From NCBI RefSeq assembly GCF_001570565.1, contig NZ_BBXE01000042.1:1-64000 (forward strand): a stretch of DNA of 64,000 nucleotides, written 5' to 3'. This document shows positions 17,449 through 26,810 of this stretch, piece after piece (the first letter of the stretch is position 1; the number at the start of each line of letters is the position of its first letter). The stretch is from Herbidospora yilanensis. GTDB taxonomy: Bacteria > Actinomycetota > Actinomycetes > Streptosporangiales > Streptosporangiaceae. The notes beneath the pieces are model-generated. The model was not told the DNA's origin. It worked only from the letters and a program-made list of their open reading frames with translations, and made no database searches. The translations under genes were made by a program, and so were the position numbers.

Positions 17449-19574
17449 GTGCCGCATGGGTCGGCGGCGTTGATCAGCTCCCACGACCTGTCAGCGGCCC
17501 ATCGGCCGGACTCGTGGACGAGCCGGTTGGCCGCCTGCGGCGGGAGCGCCGCCACCACGCCCGGCAGCGTCGAGTCCATGCGCTGCCGGAGTTCAGCCAG
17601 TCGCTCGTCGAGCATCGCGTCCAGGCCGGCGGTGAGCAGCGGGCGCTGTGAGAGCTCGGTGTTTCGGCTGATCAGGTCGATCATGCTGGTGAGGACCGAG
17701 AACGCGGCTTCTTTGATGACGGCTCTGGCTGTGCGGACCTGTCGCTGCGGCTCTCCGTCGAGGATCTTCTCCAGGCTCTTCAGCGTGTAGTCCAGGGCGA
17801 AGTTGCGGTCTACCCACAGCTGCGCCCGGTGGGAGCACTCGCCGATGCGCCAGTCGGCGAACTCCGCGTCGACCCGGCCCATGGATGGGCGGACCTCCCT
17901 GGTCAGCCCGGCGGCCTCGGCCTTGCGGGTGTAAGGGGCACCGATCAGGCACTCCATCGAGACGAGCATGTAGGAGATGCCGGTGTAGAAGGGCTTGCCG
18001 GTGCTGTGCTCGGCGACGAAGGCCGGGTCGGTGACGCCGTCGACGATCTGTTCGGCGCTCAGATGGGGGAGCGGGCGCAGTAACAGGTCGGTTCGCCCCT
18101 GGAAGGCGTGCGTGGCCAGCAGTTCCTCTTCGGTCATCAGGTGGTCGAAGGTGATGTACGTGTAGCGGGTCGGCACGCCCAGCGCCGACAGGGTGCGGAT
18201 GGCCAGGGCGTTCTGTTCTGCGGTGGTCTCCTTGTGGAAGCGGTCCAGGATCGAGGTGACGCCGGACTCCACCCCGAACAGGCAGCGGCGCAGTCCGTCG
18301 CGCAGCAGGGTCCGCCACATCGTGGCACGTTCCACATGCCATGCACGGTCGCGGCCAAGGTGGGTGACCTGGTCGATACGGCAGGACGTCTCCCAGCGGA
18401 AACCGGCTTTGGCGAGTTCGGTGGCGATGGCAAGGATGCGTGGGACGGCGTTCTCATCGCGGCCGATGGCTTCCTCGTCGACCAGGTAGAGGGTGCGGGA
18501 GATCTCCGGGTGACGAGCGAATTCCTCGTTCAGGGCGCCGAGCATCCACGGCAGTTCCTCTGGCGCTCCTCCTGCCCACACACCTTTGTGACCCCGCGGA
18601 CAGAACGAGCACGTGCTGGTACACCCCCGCGTCGTCTCCAGCTGGGCCACGCCCTGGTGGGCGAAGGTTGCCTGCAGTAGGTCCAGTTCGGGGAAGAAGT
18701 CCTGGGCGTTACGGTTGGAGACAGTCGGGGTTCGGCGGCGGCCGATCGCGACGGCTCCGCCTCGGGGCGCGCCGACGTAGCCGATGCCGTGGATCTGGTC
18801 GCGGGCCAGGTCGCCGTGCCAGTGGGCGATGACGTCGCGGATGGTCGGTTCTCCGGCGCCGCGCGCGATGAGCAAACGGGGGTAACGCTCCAGGAGCAGG
18901 GCCTCGTTGCGGGCGGTCAGGCTGCCGCCGGCCAGGATCAGCGGCACCTGATCCTGGACTTCGTCGAGCAGGCGGGTCATCAGGTCGTACTGGCCGAAGG
19001 TGGCCGAGATCCCGAGGACGTCCGGCTGCTGGACGGTGATAGCGGTGAGGATGTCGTCCAGGGTGACGCCGAGCTGCATGTCCATCATTTCGACGTGGCC
19101 TGACAGGGTGGAGCGGGCGGCGCGGGCCAGGTCGGAGATGGCCAAAGGGAAGCGCGGCAGTGGGAAGTGCTCAGGCCGGTACAGCGCGGCGAGCAGGATG
19201 CGCGGCCGGGTCAGTCGGGTCACGGCGTCCGTGGTGATGTCGGCGTGGCTGATCCAGTCGCCGGGCGTGTGCAGGCGCATGTTGTCCATGCTCCAGGCGG
19301 GCCAGGATCGGGTCTCGTGTGGCTGGCCGGACAGATCGGCCAAGAACCACTGGCCTGGCTGGTCGGTGCCGTGGGCGAGGAGCCGCCGTTCCAGGGTGCC
19401 GGTGATGACGACTTCGTGGGCGGGCAGGATGCCGGTCACCGCCCGGCGAAGGGCGTTGGGCTGGCTACGGGGGATCGCGGCCAGCAGTTGGCGCTGGTCG
19501 GCGGTCAGTGGTGTGAGTCGGCCGATGGCGTTCAGGAGCAGTTCGAGGCTTGCATCGGCACCGATGGTGAGCAT
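17445..19574 (-). CDS. B12-binding-domain radical SAM enzyme
   Basis: 709 residues. A Rossmann-like cobalamin-binding region spans about 125-250 (LDDILTAITVQQPDVLGIS, LILAGGS). The radical SAM cluster motif follows as GCTSTCSFCPRG, with Cys near 318, 322 and 325 in CxxxCxxC spacing. Family members use a 4Fe-4S cluster, SAM and often cobalamin for methylations or rearrangements at unactivated carbon. Start ATG 19574 with GGAGG upstream. It is the last gene of the long leftward operon, 84 bases after the phosphatase-like gene. The substrate is unknown. Confidence 0.88.
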   Translation of the reverse strand: MLTIGADASLELLLNAIGRLTPLTADQRQLLAAIPRSQPNALRRAVTGILPAHEVVITGTLERRLLAHGTDQPGQWFLADLSGQPHETRSWPAWSMDNMRLHTPGDWISHADITTDAVTRLTRPRILLAALYRPEHFPLPRFPLAISDLARAARSTLSGHVEMMDMQLGVTLDDILTAITVQQPDVLGISATFGQYDLMTRLLDEVQDQVPLILAGGSLTARNEALLLERYPRLLIARGAGEPTIRDVIAHWHGDLARDQIHGIGYVGAPRGGAVAIGRRRTPTVSNRNAQDFFPELDLLQATFAHQGVAQLETTRGCTSTCSFCPRGHKGVWAGGAPEELPWMLGALNEEFARHPEISRTLYLVDEEAIGRDENAVPRILAIATELAKAGFRWETSCRIDQVTHLGRDRAWHVERATMWRTLLRDGLRRCLFGVESGVTSILDRFHKETTAEQNALAIRTLSALGVPTRYTYITFDHLMTEEELLATHAFQGRTDLLLRPLPHLSAEQIVDGVTDPAFVAEHSTGKPFYTGISYMLVSMECLIGAPYTRKAEAAGLTREVRPSMGRVDAEFADWRIGECSHRAQLWVDRNFALDYTLKSLEKILDGEPQRQVRTARAVIKEAAFSVLTSMIDLISRNTELSQRPLLTAGLDAMLDERLAELRQRMDSTLPGVVAALPPQAANRLVHESGRWAADRSWELINAADPCGT

Positions 19575-19658
19575 GCGGACCTCCGCGCGGAAAGGAAAGA
19601 AGGGATGACGGCATGGCCCTGCGGCGTCCAGGACGCCGGGGCTACGGGGGAGCCGGGG

Positions 19659-20477
19659 TTAGGCGGGGATGCTGATGACGGCCGTCATGGCCGCGTGGTC
19701 GCTGAGGCCTGAGGTGCGGGGCTGGTGGAGGTAGCCGCATTCGAGCACCGCGCCGACGGGTGAGCAGAAGATGTGGTCGAAGCGGTAGCCGTCGCCACTG
19801 CGTCGCCCGTACCAGGAGTGATCGACCGCGTCCGGGTGAAGGTGCCGGAAGGCGTCGGCGTACCCGGCGGTGGTGAAGGCGGTGTAGAAGTCGTACTCCC
19901 AGGTGCCGAACACCTTGTGGTGGGGCTGGTGGCCCGGCTCCAGGACGTTGAGGTCGCCGGCGATGACGATCGGGCCGCTCACGGCGAGGCCGTCTGCCAG
20001 GTTCGGCAGATGAGCGGTTACCGCGTTCTGGAAGGCGCGCTTGTCTTCGTTGCGGCGGTCTTTGGGGCCGCGGGAGGGCACGTAAAGCCCGACCACGCCG
20101 ATGGTGTGATCCCCGTCCAAGTGGAGACGGACGGCGGCGCAGCGATGCGGAAGATGCTCCACCTGGATGGAAGTGACGGATTCCTGCTTGCCGGTGCGCG
20201 AGGCGACGAGGGTCAGATAGTCGGGGCCGCCGTCGCTTACGTGGACGGAGAATCCGTGCTCGCTCAGGGCCTGGGTGATGGCGTGCCCGCCCGGGGCGAC
20301 CTCGGTCAGCACGATCACGTCGGCGTCCTGTCCGGCCAGCCAGTCGGCCTGCCGTCGGGAGCGGGCGGGGTTCGCGTGCTGGACGTTGAGGGTTAGCACG
20401 CGCACCAGGCCGGGCCGCGTCTCGTGCTCGGCACCGGGCAGGAGGCTGAGCTGCTGGCGGTCCTCGGCGCTGGCCAT
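19659..20477 (-). CDS. Endonuclease/exonuclease/phosphatase family hydrolase
   Basis: 272 residues with the EEP pattern: LTLNVQHAN (Asn), VIVLTEVA (metal Glu), GDLNV, DHSWYGR, YRFDHIF and the C-terminal SDHAAM (Asp-His pair). The family hydrolyses phosphodiester or phosphomonoester bonds in nucleic acids, lipids or small molecules. There is no signal peptide, so it is cytoplasmic. An AGAGGT site lies before ATG 20477. Only three bases separate it from the aldo/keto reductase stop. Its place among SAM enzymes hints at a phosphorylated or nucleotide-like intermediate, which is inference. Confidence 0.85.
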   Translation of the reverse strand: MASAEDRQQLSLLPGAEHETRPGLVRVLTLNVQHANPARSRRQADWLAGQDADVIVLTEVAPGGHAITQALSEHGFSVHVSDGGPDYLTLVASRTGKQESVTSIQVEHLPHRCAAVRLHLDGDHTIGVVGLYVPSRGPKDRRNEDKRAFQNAVTAHLPNLADGLAVSGPIVIAGDLNVLEPGHQPHHKVFGTWEYDFYTAFTTAGYADAFRHLHPDAVDHSWYGRRSGDGYRFDHIFCSPVGAVLECGYLHQPRTSGLSDHAAMTAVISIPA

Positions 20478-20480
20478 GGG

Positions 20481-21578
20481 TTACCTCTGGATCTCGTCGG
20501 TGAAGACCTCGCCCTGGGCGTCCAGACGTTCCTGCAGCCGGCCCATGACCACGCGGGCCTGTCTGATCACCTCTGAAGGTGGGCGGTCGCCCAGCGCCGA
20601 CAGGTTCATCGCCACTTGTTCGGGGGTGGTGAATCCGACCAGCACGGCCGCGTGGGCATACCGATCGAGGCACGCCCACAGGGCGATGTGAATGAGGTCT
20701 TCCCGGCGAGAGCCGACCACTCCCTGCAGTTCATCCAGCCCTTCGGCGATGAGGGCAATGGCCGCCGGGGTGAACCAACGCTTCCGGGAACGATGGTCTC
20801 CCTTCCCGAACTGCGGCGGGGCGGCCGGGTCGTAGGCGCCGGTGAGGAGGCCCTGCGCGAGCGGCTTGTTGATCAGCACGCCGACCTCGTGCTCGGCGGC
20901 GAACGCGAAGATGCCCTCCGAGCGATCGGCAGGAGACAGCAGGTGGTCGCGGACCGCGAGCACGTCCGGTTCGACAGCGGCGAACACCGCGCGGAACCGG
21001 GCGATCTTGTCGCCTCGTTGATCGGGCGAGGCGGTGAGGCGGTCGAGGGCGAAGCGGTGCGGGCCGCGCATCCCTACCGCCCGGATCAGTCCCTCTCGCC
21101 GGAAGGTCTGCATCGCCTCGGCCGCAGGTTCCAGCCAGCGGTCGCCGTCTCCGAAGTCGGAGTGGTGCAGGAAGTAGATATCGAGATGGTCAGTGCGCAG
21201 GTTGTCCAGGGACTGCTCCAACTGGCGGCGCATGTGCCGGGGATCGAACCCGTGCAGGGCCGTCCCGGCGAAGTAACCGACCTTGGACACCAGAACGATC
21301 TCCTCGCGGGGGACCCGCGCGACCAGAGCGCCGATCTGCCGTTCGGAACGGCCGTGTCCGTAGACGTCGGCGGTGTCGAACAGGCGGGCGCCCATCTGCC
21401 AGGCGACCTCCAGGCCGGCGGCGGACGCCTCGGCCGAGGCACCGGTGGACCAGCCCATCGGCAGGCCCAGGTTCTCGTCCGGGCCGCCGATGCCCCAGCA
21501 GCCCATGCCGACGGCGGGCACGGTGATGCCGGATCGGCCGAGCGTCCGCTGGGGCAACGGGGCGGGTGGCGACGTCAC
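20481..21578 (-). CDS. Aldo/keto reductase
   Basis: 365 residues, an (alpha/beta)8 NADPH oxidoreductase. The tetrad is visible: Asp in FDTADVYG with Tyr five residues on, Lys in LVSKVGY and His in YFLHHSD. The N-terminal RTLGRSGITVPAVGMGCWGIG is typical of the family (shown here only as GRSGITVPAVGMG). GTG 21578 overlaps the GNAT stop by four bases, so it is coupled to it. The likely role is reduction or oxidation of a carbonyl in the unknown pathway. Confidence 0.9.
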   Translation of the reverse strand: MTSPPAPLPQRTLGRSGITVPAVGMGCWGIGGPDENLGLPMGWSTGASAEASAAGLEVAWQMGARLFDTADVYGHGRSERQIGALVARVPREEIVLVSKVGYFAGTALHGFDPRHMRRQLEQSLDNLRTDHLDIYFLHHSDFGDGDRWLEPAAEAMQTFRREGLIRAVGMRGPHRFALDRLTASPDQRGDKIARFRAVFAAVEPDVLAVRDHLLSPADRSEGIFAFAAEHEVGVLINKPLAQGLLTGAYDPAAPPQFGKGDHRSRKRWFTPAAIALIAEGLDELQGVVGSRREDLIHIALWACLDRYAHAAVLVGFTTPEQVAMNLSALGDRPPSEVIRQARVVMGRLQERLDAQGEVFTDEIQR

Positions 21579-22522
21579 GTGGGCCTCCTAGATGAGGGTG
21601 CTTGGTAGTAGCGGATCTGTCCTGTCGTGGTCATACCGAGCGCGTGCAGGTCGGCTAGAAGGGCGGGTGCGTTGTCGGGGACGATAGAGCGCGCGACCAC
21701 GGCGTGATGGCGGATCCCGGCGGACAGAGCGGCCGTGATCAGCGGCGGGGCCACCTCGGCGCGGTCGGTGTCCGGGGCGATGAGCACGTCAGCCAGCAGC
21801 GCCTCGGCGGGTTCTGCGGGGTCGTCGTGGGCCAGCGGATACATCAGTGCCGCCCCTTGAAGGTCGCCACTGGGGCCATCCACGATGAGCAGGCCATCAG
21901 AGACGAACCGTTCGTCCGCGCTCCAACGCCGGTAGGTGTCCTCAGCGACCTGCCGTCCATGATCGGGGTGAAGAGCCTGGTACAGGTGGCTCAGCGCGTC
22001 GACGTCGGAGGCTTCGGCCCGCCGCACTCTCACCCAGCCACGGTCGGGAAGGCGCGGCAGCAAGGAGAGATCGGCTTTCAGCAGCGCCGCGGTGGAGTGA
22101 GGACGCCACCCGGCCTTCTCGAAGAATTCGTAGCCGTGCTTCCGTGCTCCAGGGATCTCGGCGGTGAGTAGGGCTTGCGTCCCGTCGGCCTGGAATTCGG
22201 CCGCCTCCTGCAGCAGTGCCGTACCGAGTCCGCGCTGCTGCCATTCGGGCGCGACGATGGGACCCCACAGCCGAGCTGATGAGCCCGGCGCGGCCGCGTG
22301 GCGAAGAGCCGCTGCGGCGGCCAGTGTGCCGTCGGCGAGACGGGCCAGGAACACGGTCGTCGGCAGCGCGTTGCCACTGGGGCGCAGCCGGGAGCGCACG
22401 AGTGCGGAGGTCACCGGCCGTTGGTCGGGCCAGCCGCGCATGGCGGCGTATCCGAGATCTGCGAGCTCCTCGTCCAGAGGGGTCCTGGGCTCATAAGCGA
22501 TGTTGCTGATCGAGATCGTCAT
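21575..22522 (-). CDS. GNAT acetyltransferase, probably two GNAT domains
   Basis: 315 residues. The first half has the acetyl-CoA binding pattern IVAPEWQQRGLGTALLQ (Q/RxxGxG/A) and a YEFFEKAGW C-terminal strand. The second half, from about residue 165 (VRVRRAEASDVDALSHLY), looks like a second, degenerate GNAT fold. ATG 22522 overlaps the preceding methyltransferase stop (ATGA). It would acylate an amine, but the acceptor is unknown. Confidence 0.82.
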   Translation of the reverse strand: MTISISNIAYEPRTPLDEELADLGYAAMRGWPDQRPVTSALVRSRLRPSGNALPTTVFLARLADGTLAAAAALRHAAAPGSSARLWGPIVAPEWQQRGLGTALLQEAAEFQADGTQALLTAEIPGARKHGYEFFEKAGWRPHSTAALLKADLSLLPRLPDRGWVRVRRAEASDVDALSHLYQALHPDHGRQVAEDTYRRWSADERFVSDGLLIVDGPSGDLQGAALMYPLAHDDPAEPAEALLADVLIAPDTDRAEVAPPLITAALSAGIRHHAVVARSIVPDNAPALLADLHALGMTTTGQIRYYQAPSSRRPT

Positions 22523-23325
22523 GGGCGCCTCGATTGGGTGGCTGCTATACCGACGCAGACACTGCCGCGTCCGATCAGGAATGCCGGGTGGAGGGCCAGC
22601 GCGACCGTGGGCGGGGCGCTTCGGGTGAACAGGCGAACCTGGCCGAAGCCGTTGCGGAAGGCGTCGGCGATCTGATCGGGAGACGCGAACGGGCTGGGCC
22701 TGGAAGGGTGGCGAAGCCGTTGTCGGGCGAGGACCATCCGTTCGGCCGAGGTCGCGGGCCAGGTGGTGGCGGCCAGGGCTTGTCCAGCTCGGCCGATCCG
22801 GTCGTATTCGAGGTAGCCGGCGCGTCCGGCGATCCGAGAGGTGTAGAGCAGGAGGCCGTCCTCGGACAGCAGACCTGCCAGGCGGGTGATCACTGCCTCG
22901 CGGTCTGCGGGACTGGGCAGCAGCGACAGCAGCCCATCGGTGACGATCAGATCGAACGATCCTGACACTCCGGCCAGCTCCGGCGCTTCGGATCGAAGGG
23001 TGAAGACCTGGGTGCCGGTCTCCTTCGCCCAGGTGTTGATGAGAGTCAACGGGGTCGGGCAGGCGTCGGCCACCGTGATCTGCATGCCCGGCTGCAGTTC
23101 GGTGAGGATCTGCGGCATGGTCTCGTCCGAGGAACCACAGACCAAGGCAGTCGACGGTTGCCTTTCGGCCAGCGCACGCTGGTAGAAAGCGGTGTGCCAG
23201 CGGGGATTGCCCTTCAGGCCTGCCTGCCGGAACAGCCGCCACGAGGCGTGGTAGCAGAAACAGCCCGGGGCGCAGTTCTCTCGGGCGGCCGACCAGGCGC
23301 CTCTGATCGTGAGGGACGCGGTCAT
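22519..23325 (-). CDS. SAM-dependent methyltransferase, Cys-rich N-terminus
   Basis: 268 residues. The N-terminus contains a Cys cluster (ENCAPGCFCYHASW). The SAM-binding region reads TALVCGSSDETMPQIL then ITVADACPTPL, and motif IV-like FDLIVTDGLLSLLP follows. The glycine motif is less regular than in classical class I enzymes. It overlaps both neighbours by four bases. The substrate is unknown. Confidence 0.75.
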   Translation of the reverse strand: MTASLTIRGAWSAARENCAPGCFCYHASWRLFRQAGLKGNPRWHTAFYQRALAERQPSTALVCGSSDETMPQILTELQPGMQITVADACPTPLTLINTWAKETGTQVFTLRSEAPELAGVSGSFDLIVTDGLLSLLPSPADREAVITRLAGLLSEDGLLLYTSRIAGRAGYLEYDRIGRAGQALAATTWPATSAERMVLARQRLRHPSRPSPFASPDQIADAFRNGFGQVRLFTRSAPPTVALALHPAFLIGRGSVCVGIAATQSRRP

Positions 23326-24098
23326 CGTTTCTGGCCGATGAGGTGGAACAGGCGGGCGATCTGCCGGTAGGGGTCACGGCATCCGGCCTGCCATTCAGCC
23401 TCCAGGACGTAGTCGAACCCCTCGCCGACCGGGGCGTCGCCCAGGTGGTCGGTGAACACCCGCACCCCGTACCACTGGCATGTCGTCACCCCGGCCTCGC
23501 CGAGGATCGCCTCGACCGCGGAGAGGGCGTCGGCCCGGCTGCTCACCCCGAGATTGCCCTCGACGGAACCGGCCCCCAGCACCGCGACCGCATCCGCCCA
23601 TCGGCCCTCCAAGGCGGGACGCATGGCCAGCCCATCGGCGTTCTTGGTCAGCAACGACACCAGGCCGCCCGGTCGGACCGCCGATGCGAGGTCGTTCAGG
23701 AAGGCGTGCGGGTTCTCGGCGTACATCAGCACGCCATGGCAGCAGACGAGATCGAAGCCGTTCTCGGCCAGATGCCCGGCCTGGTCGGCGGTGCCTTCGA
23801 CAAGCGTGATTCGGTCGCGGACCTGCTCGCTTTCTCCCGAGATCCGGTCGGCGGCCCGCTTGTGCATGCCCTGGTCGGGGTCCAGCAGGGTCACCCGGTG
23901 TCCGGCGCGCGCGAGCAGGACGGCCTGGTGGCCGTCACCCCCGCCGATGTCCAGGACCTGCTGGGAGTCGCTGGGCAGGTGAGTGCGCAGGGCGCGGGCG
24001 ACCAGGGCGTGACGGAGCGCGCCGCGCAACGTACCGGCGTGACGGGCATAACCAGCCGACAGATCAGCACCGGACGCCGAGGTCCAACTGTTGCTCAC
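23322..24098 (-). CDS. SAM-dependent methyltransferase, CmoM-like
   Basis: 258 residues. A clear class I motif, VLDIGGGDGHQAVLLA, and an acidic strand end, VTLLDPD, bind SAM. Beyond that it shares features with CmoM/SmtA, the tRNA cmo5U carboxyl methyltransferase: LLTKNADGLAMRP, YGVRVFTDHL and a C-terminal DPYRQIARLFHLI. An RNA or carboxylate substrate is therefore plausible but not shown. GTG 24098 overlaps the upstream hypothetical gene's stop. Confidence 0.78.
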   Translation of the reverse strand: MSNSWTSASGADLSAGYARHAGTLRGALRHALVARALRTHLPSDSQQVLDIGGGDGHQAVLLARAGHRVTLLDPDQGMHKRAADRISGESEQVRDRITLVEGTADQAGHLAENGFDLVCCHGVLMYAENPHAFLNDLASAVRPGGLVSLLTKNADGLAMRPALEGRWADAVAVLGAGSVEGNLGVSSRADALSAVEAILGEAGVTTCQWYGVRVFTDHLGDAPVGEGFDYVLEAEWQAGCRDPYRQIARLFHLIGQKR

Positions 24099-24733
24099 GG
24101 GTGGGTCTCCTTCGGCGAAAGCAGGGAATCGAACAGGGCCTGGTGCTGAAGCACCAGGCGGATCGACAGGTAGCGGGTCCGTAGCAGTTCGCGGAGTACC
24201 TGACTGGCCGGCGTGTCAGGGAGGGTGCCCTCACGGACGGCCCGGCGCAGTGCGATCAGCTGAGGTACATGCGCTTCGACGTTTTCCAGGTCGATCGGGT
24301 GACTGCGCTCCAGCCACGAGCTGAGCCGCTCTAAGGTCATGACCTCCCAGACCACGGTGTCGCCCCAGAATCCGTCCGGGCCTGCGGCGGTGACCAGGTG
24401 GGGGATGCGGCGCAGCCCGGTTTTGGGCAGGGGCGGTGGCACCGGGCTCGTCACGCACGCGGCTTCGCCGCTGCGACGGCCCCTGATCGTGCTCAGATGC
24501 TTGGAGAAGGCCAGCGCCAAGCCCGTCTCTGCCAGCGCGGTACCGGTAGGGGCGATGGCCACGGCCTCGACCCATGAACGCTGGGCCGAGGTCAGCGCGA
24601 GGCGTACAGCGGCGGCCGGGTCGTGCTCTTCGTGCCAAACGCGTCGTCGTGCCCCGCTGGTAACGACCCCGGGGCTGAGGAGTCTGGCGGCGTCCTGGGC
24701 GGTGAAGAACCGCTCTCCTTGGGCGGTGATCAC
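24095..24733 (-). CDS. Hypothetical protein of the SAHH-like/radical SAM operon
   Basis: 212 residues, soluble, not recognised. The N-terminus (GERFFTAQDAARLLSPG) looks like a short helix-turn-helix or substrate-reading motif, followed by mixed alpha/beta sequence with DGFWGDTVVWEVMTLERL and a helical C-terminus. GTG 24733 overlaps the SAHH-like gene's stop and its own stop overlaps the CmoM-like start, so it is an integral operon member. Confidence 0.65.
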   Translation of the reverse strand: MITAQGERFFTAQDAARLLSPGVVTSGARRRVWHEEHDPAAAVRLALTSAQRSWVEAVAIAPTGTALAETGLALAFSKHLSTIRGRRSGEAACVTSPVPPPLPKTGLRRIPHLVTAAGPDGFWGDTVVWEVMTLERLSSWLERSHPIDLENVEAHVPQLIALRRAVREGTLPDTPASQVLRELLRTRYLSIRLVLQHQALFDSLLSPKETHP

Positions 24734-26163
24734 CGGGTGGCCTGGGGGCCGAACCGTGTGTAGTAGCGCTCAAGCAGGCCGCAGGACTCCAGGACCCGGT
24801 TAGAGGCGTCCACGTTGTGCCCAGCGGTGAAGCCGTGCTCAGGCGTTGCGAGGGTCGACGCGGCCACCAGGAGGCTGGCGAGGATCAGATCGGAGTACAT
24901 GTTCGGCAGCGACTCGGCGTGATGAAAGTTGATCGGGAAACCGTCGCCCACGAGGGTCACCTTTGCGCCCGAAGGCATGTGCAGCCGGGTTCCCAGCACA
25001 CCTTCGTCGGTGACCTTCTGCGCCTCATCCGCCAGCTCCGCGACCGCGAACTCCCGATCGCGCGAGGTCGTGGATACCAAATAGCAGTCTCGGCTGATCG
25101 CGGCGGCGTGTTCGCCGCGTAGTCCGGTCCGACCGGTGCAGCCGAGAATTATCAGTGGACGGTGATCGCGCAGAAGCGTGCTGACGCACCGGCCAGTGAG
25201 ATACCCACGCTCGTGCGCCGCGATCAGCCGTACCAATTGCCGGTCATGTACGGCCACCCGCATGTGGCGTGACCGCAGCACAGCGGCGATGTGTTCACCG
25301 ATCCGTCCGAACCCCACCACAAGGGCCGGCTGGCCTTCGAGTTTTTCCTCCGGAAGAAGGCGCAGAAGATTTCTGACCACCGCGTCCGCGATGCCGTAGC
25401 ACTCCATCGTCGCCTTCAGTCGCGACTCGGCCACTGAGAAGATCGGCAGTGGGATCCGGTCCTCCCACGGTTCGAGCCGGGTGATGCCTGAGATGGTCTG
25501 TTCCACCAGGCCGACGAAGCGCGGAAGGAGGTCGGGCCGCTGCTCCAGCAGGACGGGCAGCGTGTAGCCGCCGTCATCGATCAGTAGACCCGGCAGCCCG
25601 AGCGTGGCGGCGCGTCGTGTGTGATCGTGCAGGGCGTCCGCCGCGTCCGTCCAAGGCCACACGGTGACGCCCTGCCTGGCCAGGTGCGCGTCCACACGGT
25701 CGGTGTGCCGGTAGGGGTACCCCTTGTCCAATACGGTGACCGCGTGCGCGGGCACCCCCATAGCCAGTACCGCGTCCACCATCACCAGGAAGTCGGTCAT
25801 GTGATGCACCGTCAGCACCGGAGCCACCGATGCCAGGCACCCGGGCGGCAGGAAGCACGGCAGTTCGCCCGTCAACGGCATCTGACCGCGCAGCGCGTTC
25901 ATCTCGGTCGTCGTGAACGGAATCCGTCGCACCGCCGCAAGAATCGCCTGTACCTGGTCGGTGGTGAGCCCCGTCGTCTCTTCCGCAATCAAGGTGATGA
26001 CGTGGGTGCCCGAGGCAGATGCCTTGGGCCGGGCCGGCGCGCTGACCAGAAGACGAACGCATGCCTCGGCTCCCACACGCAGGCGCAGGCCGGTCCCGTC
26101 GAGAGCCACCTCGCCGAGGTCGGCGACCTTGGCCACTGCCTCGATCACCGCTTCGCGCACCAT
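24730..26163 (-). CDS. S-adenosylhomocysteine hydrolase-like protein, divergent active site
   Basis: 477 residues from ATG 26163, which has AGGAGG upstream. SAHH landmarks are present in order: DDGG near 196, LVEQTISGITRLEP (counterpart of EETTTGV), ESRLKATMECYG near 246-257 and the NAD Rossmann motif VVGFGRIGEHIA near 282. By eye, the Lys and Asp of the usual KSKFDN active-site stretch fall on Leu and Met. The enzyme may therefore act on a different substrate or have lost hydrolase activity. Placed with two or three SAM-using enzymes, SAH disposal or handling of an adenosyl-like product are both plausible. Confidence 0.8.
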   Translation of the reverse strand: MVREAVIEAVAKVADLGEVALDGTGLRLRVGAEACVRLLVSAPARPKASASGTHVITLIAEETTGLTTDQVQAILAAVRRIPFTTTEMNALRGQMPLTGELPCFLPPGCLASVAPVLTVHHMTDFLVMVDAVLAMGVPAHAVTVLDKGYPYRHTDRVDAHLARQGVTVWPWTDAADALHDHTRRAATLGLPGLLIDDGGYTLPVLLEQRPDLLPRFVGLVEQTISGITRLEPWEDRIPLPIFSVAESRLKATMECYGIADAVVRNLLRLLPEEKLEGQPALVVGFGRIGEHIAAVLRSRHMRVAVHDRQLVRLIAAHERGYLTGRCVSTLLRDHRPLIILGCTGRTGLRGEHAAAISRDCYLVSTTSRDREFAVAELADEAQKVTDEGVLGTRLHMPSGAKVTLVGDGFPINFHHAESLPNMYSDLILASLLVAASTLATPEHGFTAGHNVDASNRVLESCGLLERYYTRFGPQATR

Positions 26164-26210
26164 CGGCCTCCTATTGCGGACTGGGCGGCCCATCCTTGCA
26201 GGGTGGGGTT

Positions 26211-26810
26211 TTAGTTCGAGGTAGCGGTTGCCGACTTGCCAAAGCCGTACTTGAGTTCGGCTCGCTGCGCTCGAACGCGCTGGCCCTTCATCTGCATCTG
26301 CGCGAACTGCTTGCTCACCCCGTAAGTCTCGGCAACGCGCGTGTTGTCCCAGCCATCGAAGGCCATCCGCGCGGCTGCAGCGAGTGGAATCAACAACTCG
26401 CCGGCCATGAACTTAGCCTCGTATTCCTGTTTCTCATCGAACTGGCGCTTGTGGTCCTCGCCGAGGATCACTCTGTCGAAGGGGTGTTCCAGCAAGAGAT
26501 GGCCGAGTTCGTGGGCGATGTTCGACCGACGCCGGGCGGGGGAGTGGGACTCGTTCTCCACGATGAGACGTGCCGTGCCTACTGAAACCAGTGCGGCGGA
26601 CCACGCGGCCGTATCACCGAGGGTGAAGTGACCAAAGGCTTCCGGGCTCACACCGTGATCGAGTAGATCCCCGATTCCGTAAACAGGGATCCCATGGGCG
26701 TCCGCCATCGCGTACGGATCGAGTGGATCTGTCGGGCTCAGCCCAAGCTCTGCCCGCTCCTCGAGGACGACCTCGCGCATCCGCGGCTGCGTCCACCCAC
26801 CTCGGGCCAT
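26211..26810 (-). CDS. ImmA/IrrE family metallopeptidase
   Basis: 199 residues. It has the zincin motif IAHELGHLLLEHP, and further on a third-ligand candidate in EYEAKFMAGELLIP. ImmA/IrrE peptidases cleave or inactivate a partner XRE repressor on receiving a signal. The start codon directly abuts the stop of the XRE gene just upstream, the standard pairing. It lies 47 bases before the SAHH-like start and is probably co-transcribed. Confidence 0.9.
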   Translation of the reverse strand: MARGGWTQPRMREVVLEERAELGLSPTDPLDPYAMADAHGIPVYGIGDLLDHGVSPEAFGHFTLGDTAAWSAALVSVGTARLIVENESHSPARRRSNIAHELGHLLLEHPFDRVILGEDHKRQFDEKQEYEAKFMAGELLIPLAAAARMAFDGWDNTRVAETYGVSKQFAQMQMKGQRVRAQRAELKYGFGKSATATSN

